The notes beneath the pieces were generated by a model. That model made no database searches. It was not told the DNA's origin and saw only the letters and a program-made list of their open reading frames with translations. A stretch of DNA of 45,829 nt, taken from the NCBI GenBank assembly GCA_013288885.1, contig JABDBA010000002.1, positions 1 to 45,829 on the forward strand, read 5' to 3'. The translations under genes were made by a program, and so were the position numbers. Shown in pieces: positions 17,972 to 25,745 of this stretch. Each line of letters begins with the position of its first letter. Position 1 is the stretch's first letter. The DNA comes from Gammaproteobacteria bacterium (GTDB lineage Bacteria; Pseudomonadota; Gammaproteobacteria; JABDBA01).

Positions 17972-18051
17972 GTAAAATCCTTATTATTATTGTGGGCAAA
18001 CATAGTATAAATTTATATTTTTTAAAGCAAGAACTTTTTATTTAAGGTATA

Positions 18052-18080
18052 TTGACATTTGGTAAGTAGACAAACAATAT
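18052..18080 (+). promoter_or_regulatory. Predicted sigma-70 promoter of the SDR gene
   Basis: TTGACA (18052-18057), 17 bp, CAATAT (18075-18080). The start point would fall near 18087, giving a short leader containing the strong ribosome-binding site GGGGGA before the ATG at 18102. Pattern match only. Confidence 0.45.
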
Positions 18081-18101
18081 TGATAATAAAGGGGGATCAC
18101 C

Positions 18102-18884
18102 ATGACAAAATCTCAAATTAGTTCTAAAACTGTTTTCATCACCGGTGCTTCTAGTGGCATCGGCGCAGCGTGTGCAGCTCATTTTGCACAAGCAGGCGCG
18201 CGCTTATTGCTTTGCGCTAGAAACATCGATCGTCTAAATGAAATCGCTATGCCACTAAAAGATAAACATAAAATCGATATACATACTTTTCAGTTAGATG
18301 TGCGTAATCGTGCGCAAGTGCAGCAAGCATTAAAAAATTTACCAAAAGAATGGCAGACGATTGATGTATTAATTAATAACGCGGGGCTAGCGCGTGGTTT
18401 TGAACCATTGCAAGAAGGCAATATTGATGACTGGGAAGAAATGATCGACACCAATGTAAAAGGTTTATTGTATGTCACACGGGCAATTTTGCCAGCGATG
18501 GTGGCGCGCAATAGTGGTCATATCATTAATATTGGTTCTGTTGCAGGTCACGAAGCTTACCCCAAGGGGAATGCGTATTGCGCGAGCAAACATGCCGTCA
18601 GTGCGCTGACTAAATGTTTGCGGATGGATTTACTCGGCACAAAAATCAGAGTCAGCACCGTCGACCCAGGCGCGGTAGAAACCAGTTTTAGTGTAGTGCG
18701 CTTCAAAGGCGATAAAGAACGCGCCGCTGCAGTTTATAAGGGAATGCAACCGCTAACACCAGCTGATGTTGCTGATGCAGTATTTTATTGTGCCAGTTGT
18801 CCACCACACGTTAATATTAGTGAAATTATCATAATGCCCACTGATCAAGCGTCGGCGACGATGGTGCATCGTAAACAAGATTAA
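18102..18884 (+). CDS. Short-chain dehydrogenase, YdfG-like
   Basis: 260 aa classical SDR. Cofactor loop TGASSGIG at 14-21, NNAG at 92-95, catalytic Ser146 (NIGSVAGHEAYPKGNAYCAS) and the Tyr159-x3-Lys163 pair. The segment around the catalytic site and the C-terminal ADVADAVFYCASCPPHVNISEIIIMPTDQ are typical of the YdfG group (NADP-dependent 3-hydroxy acid dehydrogenase / malonic semialdehyde reductase). Cytoplasmic; the exact substrate is not decidable from sequence. Strong GGGGGA ribosome-binding site. The next gene starts 38 bp later on the same strand with its own GAGGA site, so the two may be co-transcribed. Confidence 0.92.
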   Translation: MTKSQISSKTVFITGASSGIGAACAAHFAQAGARLLLCARNIDRLNEIAMPLKDKHKIDIHTFQLDVRNRAQVQQALKNLPKEWQTIDVLINNAGLARGFEPLQEGNIDDWEEMIDTNVKGLLYVTRAILPAMVARNSGHIINIGSVAGHEAYPKGNAYCASKHAVSALTKCLRMDLLGTKIRVSTVDPGAVETSFSVVRFKGDKERAAAVYKGMQPLTPADVADAVFYCASCPPHVNISEIIIMPTDQASATMVHRKQD

Positions 18885-18922
18885 AATTATTAAAAAAAAT
18901 ATCTTATACGCGAGGACAAAAC

Positions 18923-21172
18923 ATGCAGCCATCAGAACAAAAACCAGCTTTTAGTGACTCGCAGTTATTAGAGGGTCTTAATGCCTTATTGGAATCGCAA
19001 GATATTACAGAAGCAATAAAATTTGCGCAGAGGAATTTTTATCAGGGTACTAATACTCCTACGCTTACGCTCCTGCAAGTTGGCCAGCAAATCAACGCAG
19101 CATGTGAAACAATACTGCAAGAGTCATCGCTGAATCTAGATGTCCTTGATACTTATGTAGAAGCTTATTCTCTGTTGCCTTCATCTGATTTTACACCGCG
19201 AGAGATTACCAAAAAACTTGAAGATGCAATTGACTTTATCAGTAGTATAATTGAAAAATTGAAAAAAAGTAAAGATGAAGTGCAGCAAGAGATTGTTGTG
19301 GAATACGATAAGAAAAAAGATTTTTTGCAAAAAAAATTAGTTGCGCACAAGATTTTTCATGGTCAAATACCTGTGCATACTGTCATACAAGCTTCCATAG
19401 ATAATTTTGATGAAAAATATTTTGATAAAAATAAAAATACCGCAATGCGCGCGGATGAAGAGGCTTTCTCCCGCCAGAAAAGACCGCAGCAAAAACCACC
19501 ACAAAAAATTACTGCACCAGCTGTTACATTCGAATTGGCAAAGAAATGTTATGTCCAGCATAAACATGAATTTATGTTGCATGTTGTTAGGGAAGATTGT
19601 AATCAACGTATTAGTGGGGAAGCTTTACCAGAAGATTTTGATTTGCATTTCCAAATTGCTGAAATTGAAATGTTATTAGGTCATGTAGAAGAGATGATGA
19701 TAAAGGTTCGCATTTGTGCGGCTATCGTTTCTGGTGAGAATGTAGATGTTGAACGAACAGCAAAATTTGTCACTCTAATTGATGATATATTGGATTGCGA
19801 TGCTATACCATTAAGCGAAAGTATTCGGAAAGAACTCGAAGCATTTTATACTGTTGGAGAAGAACCGCCAGGTTCACCCGTGCAAGACGAAAAACAAGCA
19901 AGCAAAAAAGAAAATGTAGTAATAGCCCATTCGTCTTACACAACAAAAGTAATGTCTTTAATGGAAAAAGTAACTCATGACATAGCAGTTCCGAATGATA
20001 TTTATAGGTTGGGAGCTAGTGACATTGCAGCGTTAAACCAAGCTAGAAATTATTACCACGCAGCTCAAGATGATCAATTGGCGATTGAATTCATGGGCAA
20101 TAAAACCCCCGCTATTTTTTATCTATGGCTAAGAGGAGTAAAGCGGTTAGCTTTTTTCTACAAATATATATTTGATGCTAATCATCTTTTTGCTTTTTTA
20201 GATAAGCACATTCAGCAAAATGGATCAGATGACCCCTATGTTCATTTGGAAGTAGCACAGATTAAATTAATGTTAGGTGATTTCAATGGTATTGCTGTTG
20301 CTTTACAAGCTTGTTTAGATAACATTTTAAAACAACAAAAAGAGTCGTCTAGTAAACATCGGCTTATTAAAGAACGAATACTTGAAAAATTTATTGAAGG
20401 CTTGCAAGAGTTGAGTGCTACTCTCTCCCAGACACAAGAAATTTCAGATTTTGATGATAGACTAGACAGAATTTTTACCTCAGCAAAAGATGTACGTTTG
20501 CTAGATGCAATCACCACTTTTTCTAGGGGTTTGCTGGCAACGGCTTGTCCTGATTTTGATTTGGCTCGCAAGTATAGTGAACGCTTGGTTGGTATTCGTG
20601 TTGTCATGGGTTCGCAACCTAACACAGATCGTGAATACTCGCAAATAGCATATGCTATCGAAGAATTTTTACAAAAAAACCCTTTTAATTTGTCTGTTAC
20701 TGGGCACTATGTCAAAATGCAGCTTGCTCGTATTCAGCAGTTGGATAATGTTGAAAATAAATTAGCTCTATTAAGCATTACACTTATAACACTAGATGCA
20801 CAACTGGGTCGTTCCGGTTTCCCCAAGGCTATTCTAGGTGAATTTTTATGGTTGCATGCAAAAGTGCAGATGCAATTGGCTAATGTTGTAAATGACAATG
20901 CTACAAAAATAAATTGTTTAAATAGTGCTGTACAAGATTTGCAACAGATTAAAGTATTGGACCCTAAATTTAGCGAGGCAGTGAATGAAAAAATTACAGA
21001 ATGCAGAGTAATTACTTATACCATTATTTCGCCCAAAGATATCACAACTTTAGCGCGAACTATTGCTCAGGTGATTAAAGACGGTGCCGGTGTAAAAGAT
21101 CAATTGCCCACCAGCAGTTCTTCCCCCACTGCGCCGCCATCTTTACACCACCTGTCCAGCGGCCCAAGCTGA
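18923..21172 (+). CDS. Orphan 749-aa helical protein, candidate effector
   Basis: Not recognised. ATG with GAGGA upstream (gcgaggacaaaac). The protein looks almost entirely helical with no membrane segment. It has an N-terminal region with repeated LL/AL helices, a Lys/Glu-rich stretch near 19250-19340, a Pro/Lys patch (about 19470-19510), and two similar segments that look like an internal duplication: DFDLHFQIAEIEMLLGHVEEM and DDPYVHLEVAQIKLMLGDFN, each followed by another helix. These recall degenerate TPR-like helical hairpins but I cannot assign a family. The C-terminus is a Ser/Pro tail (LPTSSSSPTAPPSLHHL), as in the ankyrin proteins at the start of the window. The last 30 bp overlap the convergent flavoprotein gene. 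Confidence 0.75.
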   Translation: MQPSEQKPAFSDSQLLEGLNALLESQDITEAIKFAQRNFYQGTNTPTLTLLQVGQQINAACETILQESSLNLDVLDTYVEAYSLLPSSDFTPREITKKLEDAIDFISSIIEKLKKSKDEVQQEIVVEYDKKKDFLQKKLVAHKIFHGQIPVHTVIQASIDNFDEKYFDKNKNTAMRADEEAFSRQKRPQQKPPQKITAPAVTFELAKKCYVQHKHEFMLHVVREDCNQRISGEALPEDFDLHFQIAEIEMLLGHVEEMMIKVRICAAIVSGENVDVERTAKFVTLIDDILDCDAIPLSESIRKELEAFYTVGEEPPGSPVQDEKQASKKENVVIAHSSYTTKVMSLMEKVTHDIAVPNDIYRLGASDIAALNQARNYYHAAQDDQLAIEFMGNKTPAIFYLWLRGVKRLAFFYKYIFDANHLFAFLDKHIQQNGSDDPYVHLEVAQIKLMLGDFNGIAVALQACLDNILKQQKESSSKHRLIKERILEKFIEGLQELSATLSQTQEISDFDDRLDRIFTSAKDVRLLDAITTFSRGLLATACPDFDLARKYSERLVGIRVVMGSQPNTDREYSQIAYAIEEFLQKNPFNLSVTGHYVKMQLARIQQLDNVENKLALLSITLITLDAQLGRSGFPKAILGEFLWLHAKVQMQLANVVNDNATKINCLNSAVQDLQQIKVLDPKFSEAVNEKITECRVITYTIISPKDITTLARTIAQVIKDGAGVKDQLPTSSSSPTAPPSLHHLSSGPS

Positions 21173-22324
21173 TGACCACGCCCATTGAAAATTATAACCA
21201 CCCAGCCAGCCGGTGACATCGAGCACTTCGCCGATAAAATATAGACCGGCGACGTTATTGGCTTGCATGGTTTTCGAGGAGATGGCATCGCAGTCGACGC
21301 CACCTAAGGTGACTTCGGCAGTGCGATAACCTTCTGTGCCATTTGGTTTTATCTGCCAACTATTTATTTGTGCGGCAACTTGTTCGAACTCATGCAATGA
21401 AATCGATGCTAACTTTTTTTCTGCGCTAGTGGTGTTAATAAATGTTTCAACAACACGTTTCGGCAAATATTCCGCTAATACCGTATTTAATTGTTTTTGT
21501 GGGTGTTGGTGTTTGTGCCAATTAAGTTTTTCAATGAGATCTATTTCAGGCAACATATTGATCATTAGTTTTTCGCCGGGTTGCCAATACGATGAGATTT
21601 GTAAAATAGCCGGGCCGCTTAAACCACGGTGGGTAAATAAACTATTTTCGCGAAAGCTTTGTTGAGCAGTGCTAACCAGACTATCGACCGAAACGCCCGC
21701 AAGAGCAGATAATTTTTCTTTGTCTTCATTGTGCAAAGTTAATGGCACTAACCCGGCGCGCGTCGGCCACACCTTAATGCCAAATTGCTCAGCAACTTTA
21801 TAGCCAAAAGGGCTAGCACCCATAGTGGGGATCGATAAACCACCGCTGGCGATGACTAACGATTGACAATGAAAATCACCACGACTGGTTTTAATTTTAA
21901 AATGATGATCATTTAGTTTATCAATATTTTCGATTTTAGTATTCAAGCGAATTTCAGCGCCAACTTGCTCGCATTCGGTTAATAACATATCCAAAATTTC
22001 TTTTGATTTATTATCACAAAATAATTGCCCCAAAGTTTTTTCATGAAATGAAATTTTATGCTGCTTCACTAATTCGATAAAATCCCGAGGTGTATAGCGG
22101 CTCAACGCCGATTTACAAAAATGTAGATTATGCGAAATAAAATTATCAGGTTGTGTATGTATATTGGTAAAATTACAGCGCCCACCACCCGACATTAAAA
22201 TCTTTTTGCCGGGCTTGTTGGCATGATCAAGCACCAGCACTTTACGCTGCCGTTTGCCTGCTGCGATCGCGCACATTAACCCTGCTGCGCCCGCGCCGAT
22301 GATGATTACGTCTAGTTTTTGCAT
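21143..22324 (-). CDS. HI0933/YhiN-family FAD-dependent oxidoreductase
   Basis: 393 aa flavoprotein. The N-terminal FAD dinucleotide motif is IIIGAGAAGLMCAIAAGKR (Gly10-Gly15), followed by the family signature GKKILMSGGGRCNFTN. The C-terminal family motif GYRTAEVTLGGVDCDAISSKTM and the closing FAD-contact region GLYFIGEVLDVTGWLGGYNF are intact. Members (E. coli YhiN, BaiN-like) are conserved flavoproteins, some reported to act in ring or enone reduction; the physiological substrate is generally unknown. Length is normal. Its 3' end overlaps the upstream orphan gene by 30 bp tail to tail. The start codon is close to the promoter region of the divergent rloA gene. Confidence 0.93.
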   Translation of the reverse strand: MQKLDVIIIGAGAAGLMCAIAAGKRQRKVLVLDHANKPGKKILMSGGGRCNFTNIHTQPDNFISHNLHFCKSALSRYTPRDFIELVKQHKISFHEKTLGQLFCDNKSKEILDMLLTECEQVGAEIRLNTKIENIDKLNDHHFKIKTSRGDFHCQSLVIASGGLSIPTMGASPFGYKVAEQFGIKVWPTRAGLVPLTLHNEDKEKLSALAGVSVDSLVSTAQQSFRENSLFTHRGLSGPAILQISSYWQPGEKLMINMLPEIDLIEKLNWHKHQHPQKQLNTVLAEYLPKRVVETFINTTSAEKKLASISLHEFEQVAAQINSWQIKPNGTEGYRTAEVTLGGVDCDAISSKTMQANNVAGLYFIGEVLDVTGWLGGYNFQWAWSSAWAAGQVV

Positions 22325-22413
22325 TGGGTTTTGTTATGTTTAAATAGATGAGAGCCATTATAAGTATAAGGCTTTATTTAGATACGATAAAATCAATTTT
22401 ATTGACTTTATTA

Positions 22414-22442
22414 TTGATATTTTGCAGAATATATGCAATAAT
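22414..22442 (+). promoter_or_regulatory. Predicted promoter of rloAB
   Basis: TTGATA (22414-22419), 17 bp, AATAAT (22437-22442), with transcription expected near 22449 and the chosen ATG at 22477. A second TTGACT lies at 22402-22407. Pattern match only. Confidence 0.4.
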
Positions 22443-22476
22443 TATGGTTAAAGTTACATATATGAGGGTTTTAGCC

Positions 22477-23721
22477 ATGTTGGTCGAATTCAAAATCACT
22501 AATTTTCGTTCTATTCGTGATACCCAAACACTGAGCATGGTCTCGGGTACTGGTGCTGAGTTGCCGCAAAATGCTTGCCCTTCGGGTATTGACCCGGATC
22601 TACATTTGGTTCGTTCTGCTGTTATTTATGGTCCTAATGCGGGGGGTAAAAGCAATTTAATTCGAGCTTTGTCATTTATGTGCGGGATAGTGTTGTTTTC
22701 GGCTAAAGAATCGCAAAAAGGAGAAAAAATCCCAGTAGAAAATTTTCTTTTTGATAAAGAAAGTCGCCATAAACCGAGTGAATTTGAAGTGACCTTTATT
22801 GCAGAAAATATTCGATATCAATATGGTTTTATTGTTGATAAGAATCGTATTTATGAAGAATGGTTATTGGCTTACCCATTTGGGCGACCACAAGAATGGT
22901 TTAGTAGAAAATATGATAAAAAAACTGATAAATATGAATGGAAATTCAGTAAGTTTTTTAAAGTCCATAAGCAAGTTGTTGACTTAACGCGCGCTGATGT
23001 GCTTTTCTTATCAAATGCTGTGAAGCTTAACAATAAGCAACTTTTTCCGGTTTTTGATTGGTTCCAGAAAGGATTAATTATTATTCGTCCATCAACTGAA
23101 TACAGCTATGAAAAAAGCATTGAATTACTTAAAACTTCCGAAGGCAAAAATCAATTGATGAAATACCTGAATATTGCTGATCCCAGCATTGCTGATATTT
23201 CATTAGAACTTGATAATTTCTTGGAAGATAAACTGCCAAAAGAAATACCACAAACCATTAAAGAGTTAATAAGAAAGCAAATGGTTGATGATGAAAAAAT
23301 AAATTTAATCCATGCTGAAAACGTTACATTAAGTTTAGAAGATGAATCTGATGGAACACGAAAATTTATTTCATTTGCCGGTCGTTGGATTGACGCCTTG
23401 AAATGTGGCCGCGTAATGGTTGTAGATGAGCTAGATAATAGCTTACATCCTTTGGCAGTGCGGTTTTTAGTGAGTTTAATTAATAATCCAGAAGCAAACA
23501 AAAAAAATGCACAATTAATTTTTTCAACGCATGATACTACACAACTTGATAATGAATTATTCCGGCGTGATCAAGTCTGGTTTGTCGAAAAAGATAAAAA
23601 CAATGCTACCCAACTTTATCCATTATTAGATTTTAGCCCACGTATAAACGAGGCAATAGGTAAGGGCTATCTTCAAGGCCGGTATGGTGCATTGCCATAC
23701 GTAGGTGAGTGGAGGTTCTAA
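22477..23721 (+). CDS. rloA: RloA/AbiLi-type AAA ATPase
   Basis: 414 aa from the ATG at 22477, chosen because GAGGG precedes it and because the domain starts there (MLVEFKITNFRSIRDTQTLS); an upstream in-frame ATG at 22348 has no ribosome-binding site and would sit before the likely promoter. SMC/ABC-like ATPase of the AAA_15/21 type: Walker A GPNAGGKSN at ~52-60, Walker B VMVVDELDNSLHP at ~315-325, and a switch His in FSTHDTTQLD at ~350. In the family, RloA pairs with RloB, like lactococcal AbiLi/AbiLii; the ATPase is thought to sense infection and control its partner. It overlaps rloB by one base (TAATG), so the two are translationally coupled. Confidence 0.85.
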   Translation: MLVEFKITNFRSIRDTQTLSMVSGTGAELPQNACPSGIDPDLHLVRSAVIYGPNAGGKSNLIRALSFMCGIVLFSAKESQKGEKIPVENFLFDKESRHKPSEFEVTFIAENIRYQYGFIVDKNRIYEEWLLAYPFGRPQEWFSRKYDKKTDKYEWKFSKFFKVHKQVVDLTRADVLFLSNAVKLNNKQLFPVFDWFQKGLIIIRPSTEYSYEKSIELLKTSEGKNQLMKYLNIADPSIADISLELDNFLEDKLPKEIPQTIKELIRKQMVDDEKINLIHAENVTLSLEDESDGTRKFISFAGRWIDALKCGRVMVVDELDNSLHPLAVRFLVSLINNPEANKKNAQLIFSTHDTTQLDNELFRRDQVWFVEKDKNNATQLYPLLDFSPRINEAIGKGYLQGRYGALPYVGEWRF

Positions 23722-24383
23722 TGGGTTCGGATAAGTCGCAGCATAAAAAGAAAAAGCAACGAACGGTTGAATCGTTGAGGCGTCAAGCTAATAGACGAGC
23801 TTCATACGATGTTGTGTTGATTGTTTGTGAAGATAGTAAATCAGTGCCGAATTATTTAAAAGGCTTGCGTGATGATTTACAATTAAGTAACGTTAATATC
23901 AGAATATTAGGTTGCCCATCAGGTACTGACCCTCTAAATAATGTGGATTATACATTAGAGAAACTGGAAGAGAATAAAATTTATGATAGAGCTTATTGTG
24001 TTTTTGATCAAGACAGGCATGAAGGTTATCAACCTGCTATAAAAAAAATAAATGATAATTTTTCAAATGGCATTCCTATTTACGCAATTCCTTCAATACC
24101 GTGTTTTGAGTATTGGCTATTGTTACATTTTGAGGAGACAGCTCGCCCTTATAAAAATACAGGTAAAAAATCTTCTGGCGATCAGCTTGTTTCAGAACTT
24201 AAAAAATATATGAAGGGCTATAATAAAGGGCATAAGAATATTTTTGAGGAAACCAAAGATCTTTTGGATGTTGCGATTGACCGAGCGAAAAAGATAGATG
24301 ACCTGCAAAGGAAAAATGGAACCGATAATCCATCGACTAAAATTTATCAATTAGTAGAATATTTAAGATCTATAAAAAAATGA
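23721..24383 (+). CDS. rloB: RloB/AbiLii-type TOPRIM-like effector
   Basis: 220 aa from the ATG at 23721, which overlaps the rloA stop (TAATG) and has GGAGG five bases upstream; an in-frame GTG at 23709 is less likely. The Lys-rich N-terminus (KSQHKKKKQRTVESLRRQAN) leads into a TOPRIM-like core: VVLIVCEDSKSVPNYLKGL with the acidic Glu near residue 36, AYCVFDQDRH with a D-x-D pattern near 94-99, and PSIPCFEYWLLLHFE. These are hallmarks of RloB. In such systems the TOPRIM partner is the presumed nuclease that causes abortive infection after ATPase activation. There is no third gene: the following TMEM175 gene has its own ribosome-binding site and a different character. Confidence 0.85.
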   Translation: MGSDKSQHKKKKQRTVESLRRQANRRASYDVVLIVCEDSKSVPNYLKGLRDDLQLSNVNIRILGCPSGTDPLNNVDYTLEKLEENKIYDRAYCVFDQDRHEGYQPAIKKINDNFSNGIPIYAIPSIPCFEYWLLLHFEETARPYKNTGKKSSGDQLVSELKKYMKGYNKGHKNIFEETKDLLDVAIDRAKKIDDLQRKNGTDNPSTKIYQLVEYLRSIKK

Positions 24384-24399
24384 AACGTAAAGGACGCCC

Positions 24400-25008
24400 A
24401 TGAACCTAACCCGTATGTTAAAAGTGTCGCGCTTAGAGGGATTATCCGACGGTATTTTTGCGATCGCCATGACAATTTTGGTGCTTGATTTGCGCGTACC
24501 GTTGGGTACAGCGCTTGCAGATTTGCCAGCGGTATTGCATAGTAGTCTTTTGATAAAACTTTTAATTTATGCCGGAAGTTTTATTATTTTAGGTACGCAA
24601 TGGGTAGCGATGAATTTTCAGTTGGGTTTGATCCAACGGGTGAATCGACCCTATCTTTGGGCAAATATTTTTTATTTAATGGTGGTGTGTGTCATTCCAT
24701 TTTCTGCAACATTGGTGGCTGCCTATCCTAATAGTCCCCTTAGCATTTCATTTTACGCCATAAATTTATTGTGTACGAGTATCGGGCAGGTTGGCACTTC
24801 ACAATTTGCTCATATTTATAAATTGAATACGGATGTTTATACACCAGCTATTCGCGCTGCAATTTTAAAACGCATTTGCGTTGGGCCAATTTTTAATTGT
24901 GCAGGGATTGTATTGGCATATTGGAATACCAGTATCGCTTTTGCAGTTCTGGTTGTGCCTACGTTTTTTTATATGTTTCCTGGGATAGTAGATAATATTA
25001 AAGATTAA
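24400..25008 (+). CDS. TMEM175-family (DUF1211) membrane channel protein
   Basis: 202 aa with about six hydrophobic helices. The first helix carries the family signature RLEGLSDGIFAIAMTILVLD (family pattern R-x-E-x-F/L-S-D-G-x-F-A-I-A). Bacterial TMEM175 homologues form potassium-permeable channels; whether this copy is selective cannot be said. The AAAGGA site precedes the ATG, 16 bp after rloB, so it could be read through from the defence operon, although the family is widespread and the placement may be accidental. It ends 1 bp from the convergent flavin-binding gene. Confidence 0.88.
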   Translation: MNLTRMLKVSRLEGLSDGIFAIAMTILVLDLRVPLGTALADLPAVLHSSLLIKLLIYAGSFIILGTQWVAMNFQLGLIQRVNRPYLWANIFYLMVVCVIPFSATLVAAYPNSPLSISFYAINLLCTSIGQVGTSQFAHIYKLNTDVYTPAIRAAILKRICVGPIFNCAGIVLAYWNTSIAFAVLVVPTFFYMFPGIVDNIKD

Positions 25009-25009
25009 A

Positions 25010-25654
25010 TTAATATTCACGTACTATTTTTCCCGGTAAATCAGCATCGTTTTGATCTGTTACTTGTTCTGCCGTTAGCCATTGCGCATGAAGTGGAACT
25101 ACACCCGCCCACACTGGTTGACCCATATCTGCCGCATCATCTTTGGGTGGGCCTTCACGCCGTTTTAATACCGCTTCAGTAATTGGAATGCGCATGATGG
25201 TTGTTGCGGCTAATTCAGTCTTATCAGGTTGTCGCATATACTGCCAACGCCCTGGCATCCAATGTTCCAAAAAACGTTGCATATGCTGGTTTTTGGCGTC
25301 GGAATTGACTGTTTCAAATACACCGTAAATGCATACGGAATGGTAATTCATCGAATGGTGAAATGCAGAGCGTGCTAATACCAGGCCATGGATACGCGTC
25401 ATAGAAACACAAACCTGTGCGCCCAATCCGAGGAGATTTATCAAGCGGCTGCCGTTGCTGCCGTGAATATACAGGTGACCGCTTTCACGCCAGATTGCCG
25501 TGGGAATGGCATGTACATTTATGCCATCGCTAAAAGCAATAGTGGCAAACGGTGATTCATCGATTACAGCATGAATAGCAGCGCTCTCATAGCCCGCGCG
25601 TTCTTTTACACGCCGCACCTGCGTTCTATCGGTTATTACAAAATTTTGGCTCAT
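25010..25654 (-). CDS. Pyridoxamine 5'-phosphate oxidase-like FMN split-barrel protein
   Basis: 214 aa from the ATG at 25654; a TTG 15 bp upstream is an alternative. Split-barrel pattern: VKERAGYESAAIHAVIDESPFATIAF, GINVHAIPTAIWRESGHLYIHGS, SRLINLLGLGAQVCVSMTRIHGLVLARSAFHHSMNYHSVCIYG. It resembles the COG3467 / Nim-like flavin-binding group rather than true PdxH. Such proteins bind FMN or F420-type flavins and act in detoxification or are of unknown substrate. It is divergent from a MocR-type regulator with a shared 91-bp spacer holding an inverted repeat, so it is the likely target of that regulator. Confidence 0.85.
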   Translation of the reverse strand: MSQNFVITDRTQVRRVKERAGYESAAIHAVIDESPFATIAFSDGINVHAIPTAIWRESGHLYIHGSNGSRLINLLGLGAQVCVSMTRIHGLVLARSAFHHSMNYHSVCIYGVFETVNSDAKNQHMQRFLEHWMPGRWQYMRQPDKTELAATTIMRIPITEAVLKRREGPPKDDAADMGQPVWAGVVPLHAQWLTAEQVTDQNDADLPGKIVREY

Positions 25655-25673
25655 TTTTGTGGGTCTCAATTAG

Positions 25674-25728
25674 ATTAACTGGTCTTGATTTTATGGTCAT
25701 AAATGCTTATTGTATAGAACCAGTTTAT
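25674..25728. promoter_or_regulatory. Inverted-repeat operator between FMN protein and MocR regulator
   Basis: ATTAACTGGT at 25674-25683 is matched by ACCAGTTTAT at 25719-25728; the arms agree at 9 of 10 positions in inverted orientation, with centres 45 bp apart. Between them lies a promoter-like pair for the + strand, TTGATT (25685-25690), 17 bp, TATTGT (25708-25713). Position in a divergent spacer next to a MocR gene fits self- and neighbour-regulation (inference). Confidence 0.55.
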
Positions 25729-25745
25729 CAACACAGTGGAACCAG

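Noticed and set aside
22348..22476. Upstream ATG extension of rloA
   Set aside because: It has no ribosome-binding site, encodes a hydrophobic stretch absent from the family, and would overlap the predicted promoter.
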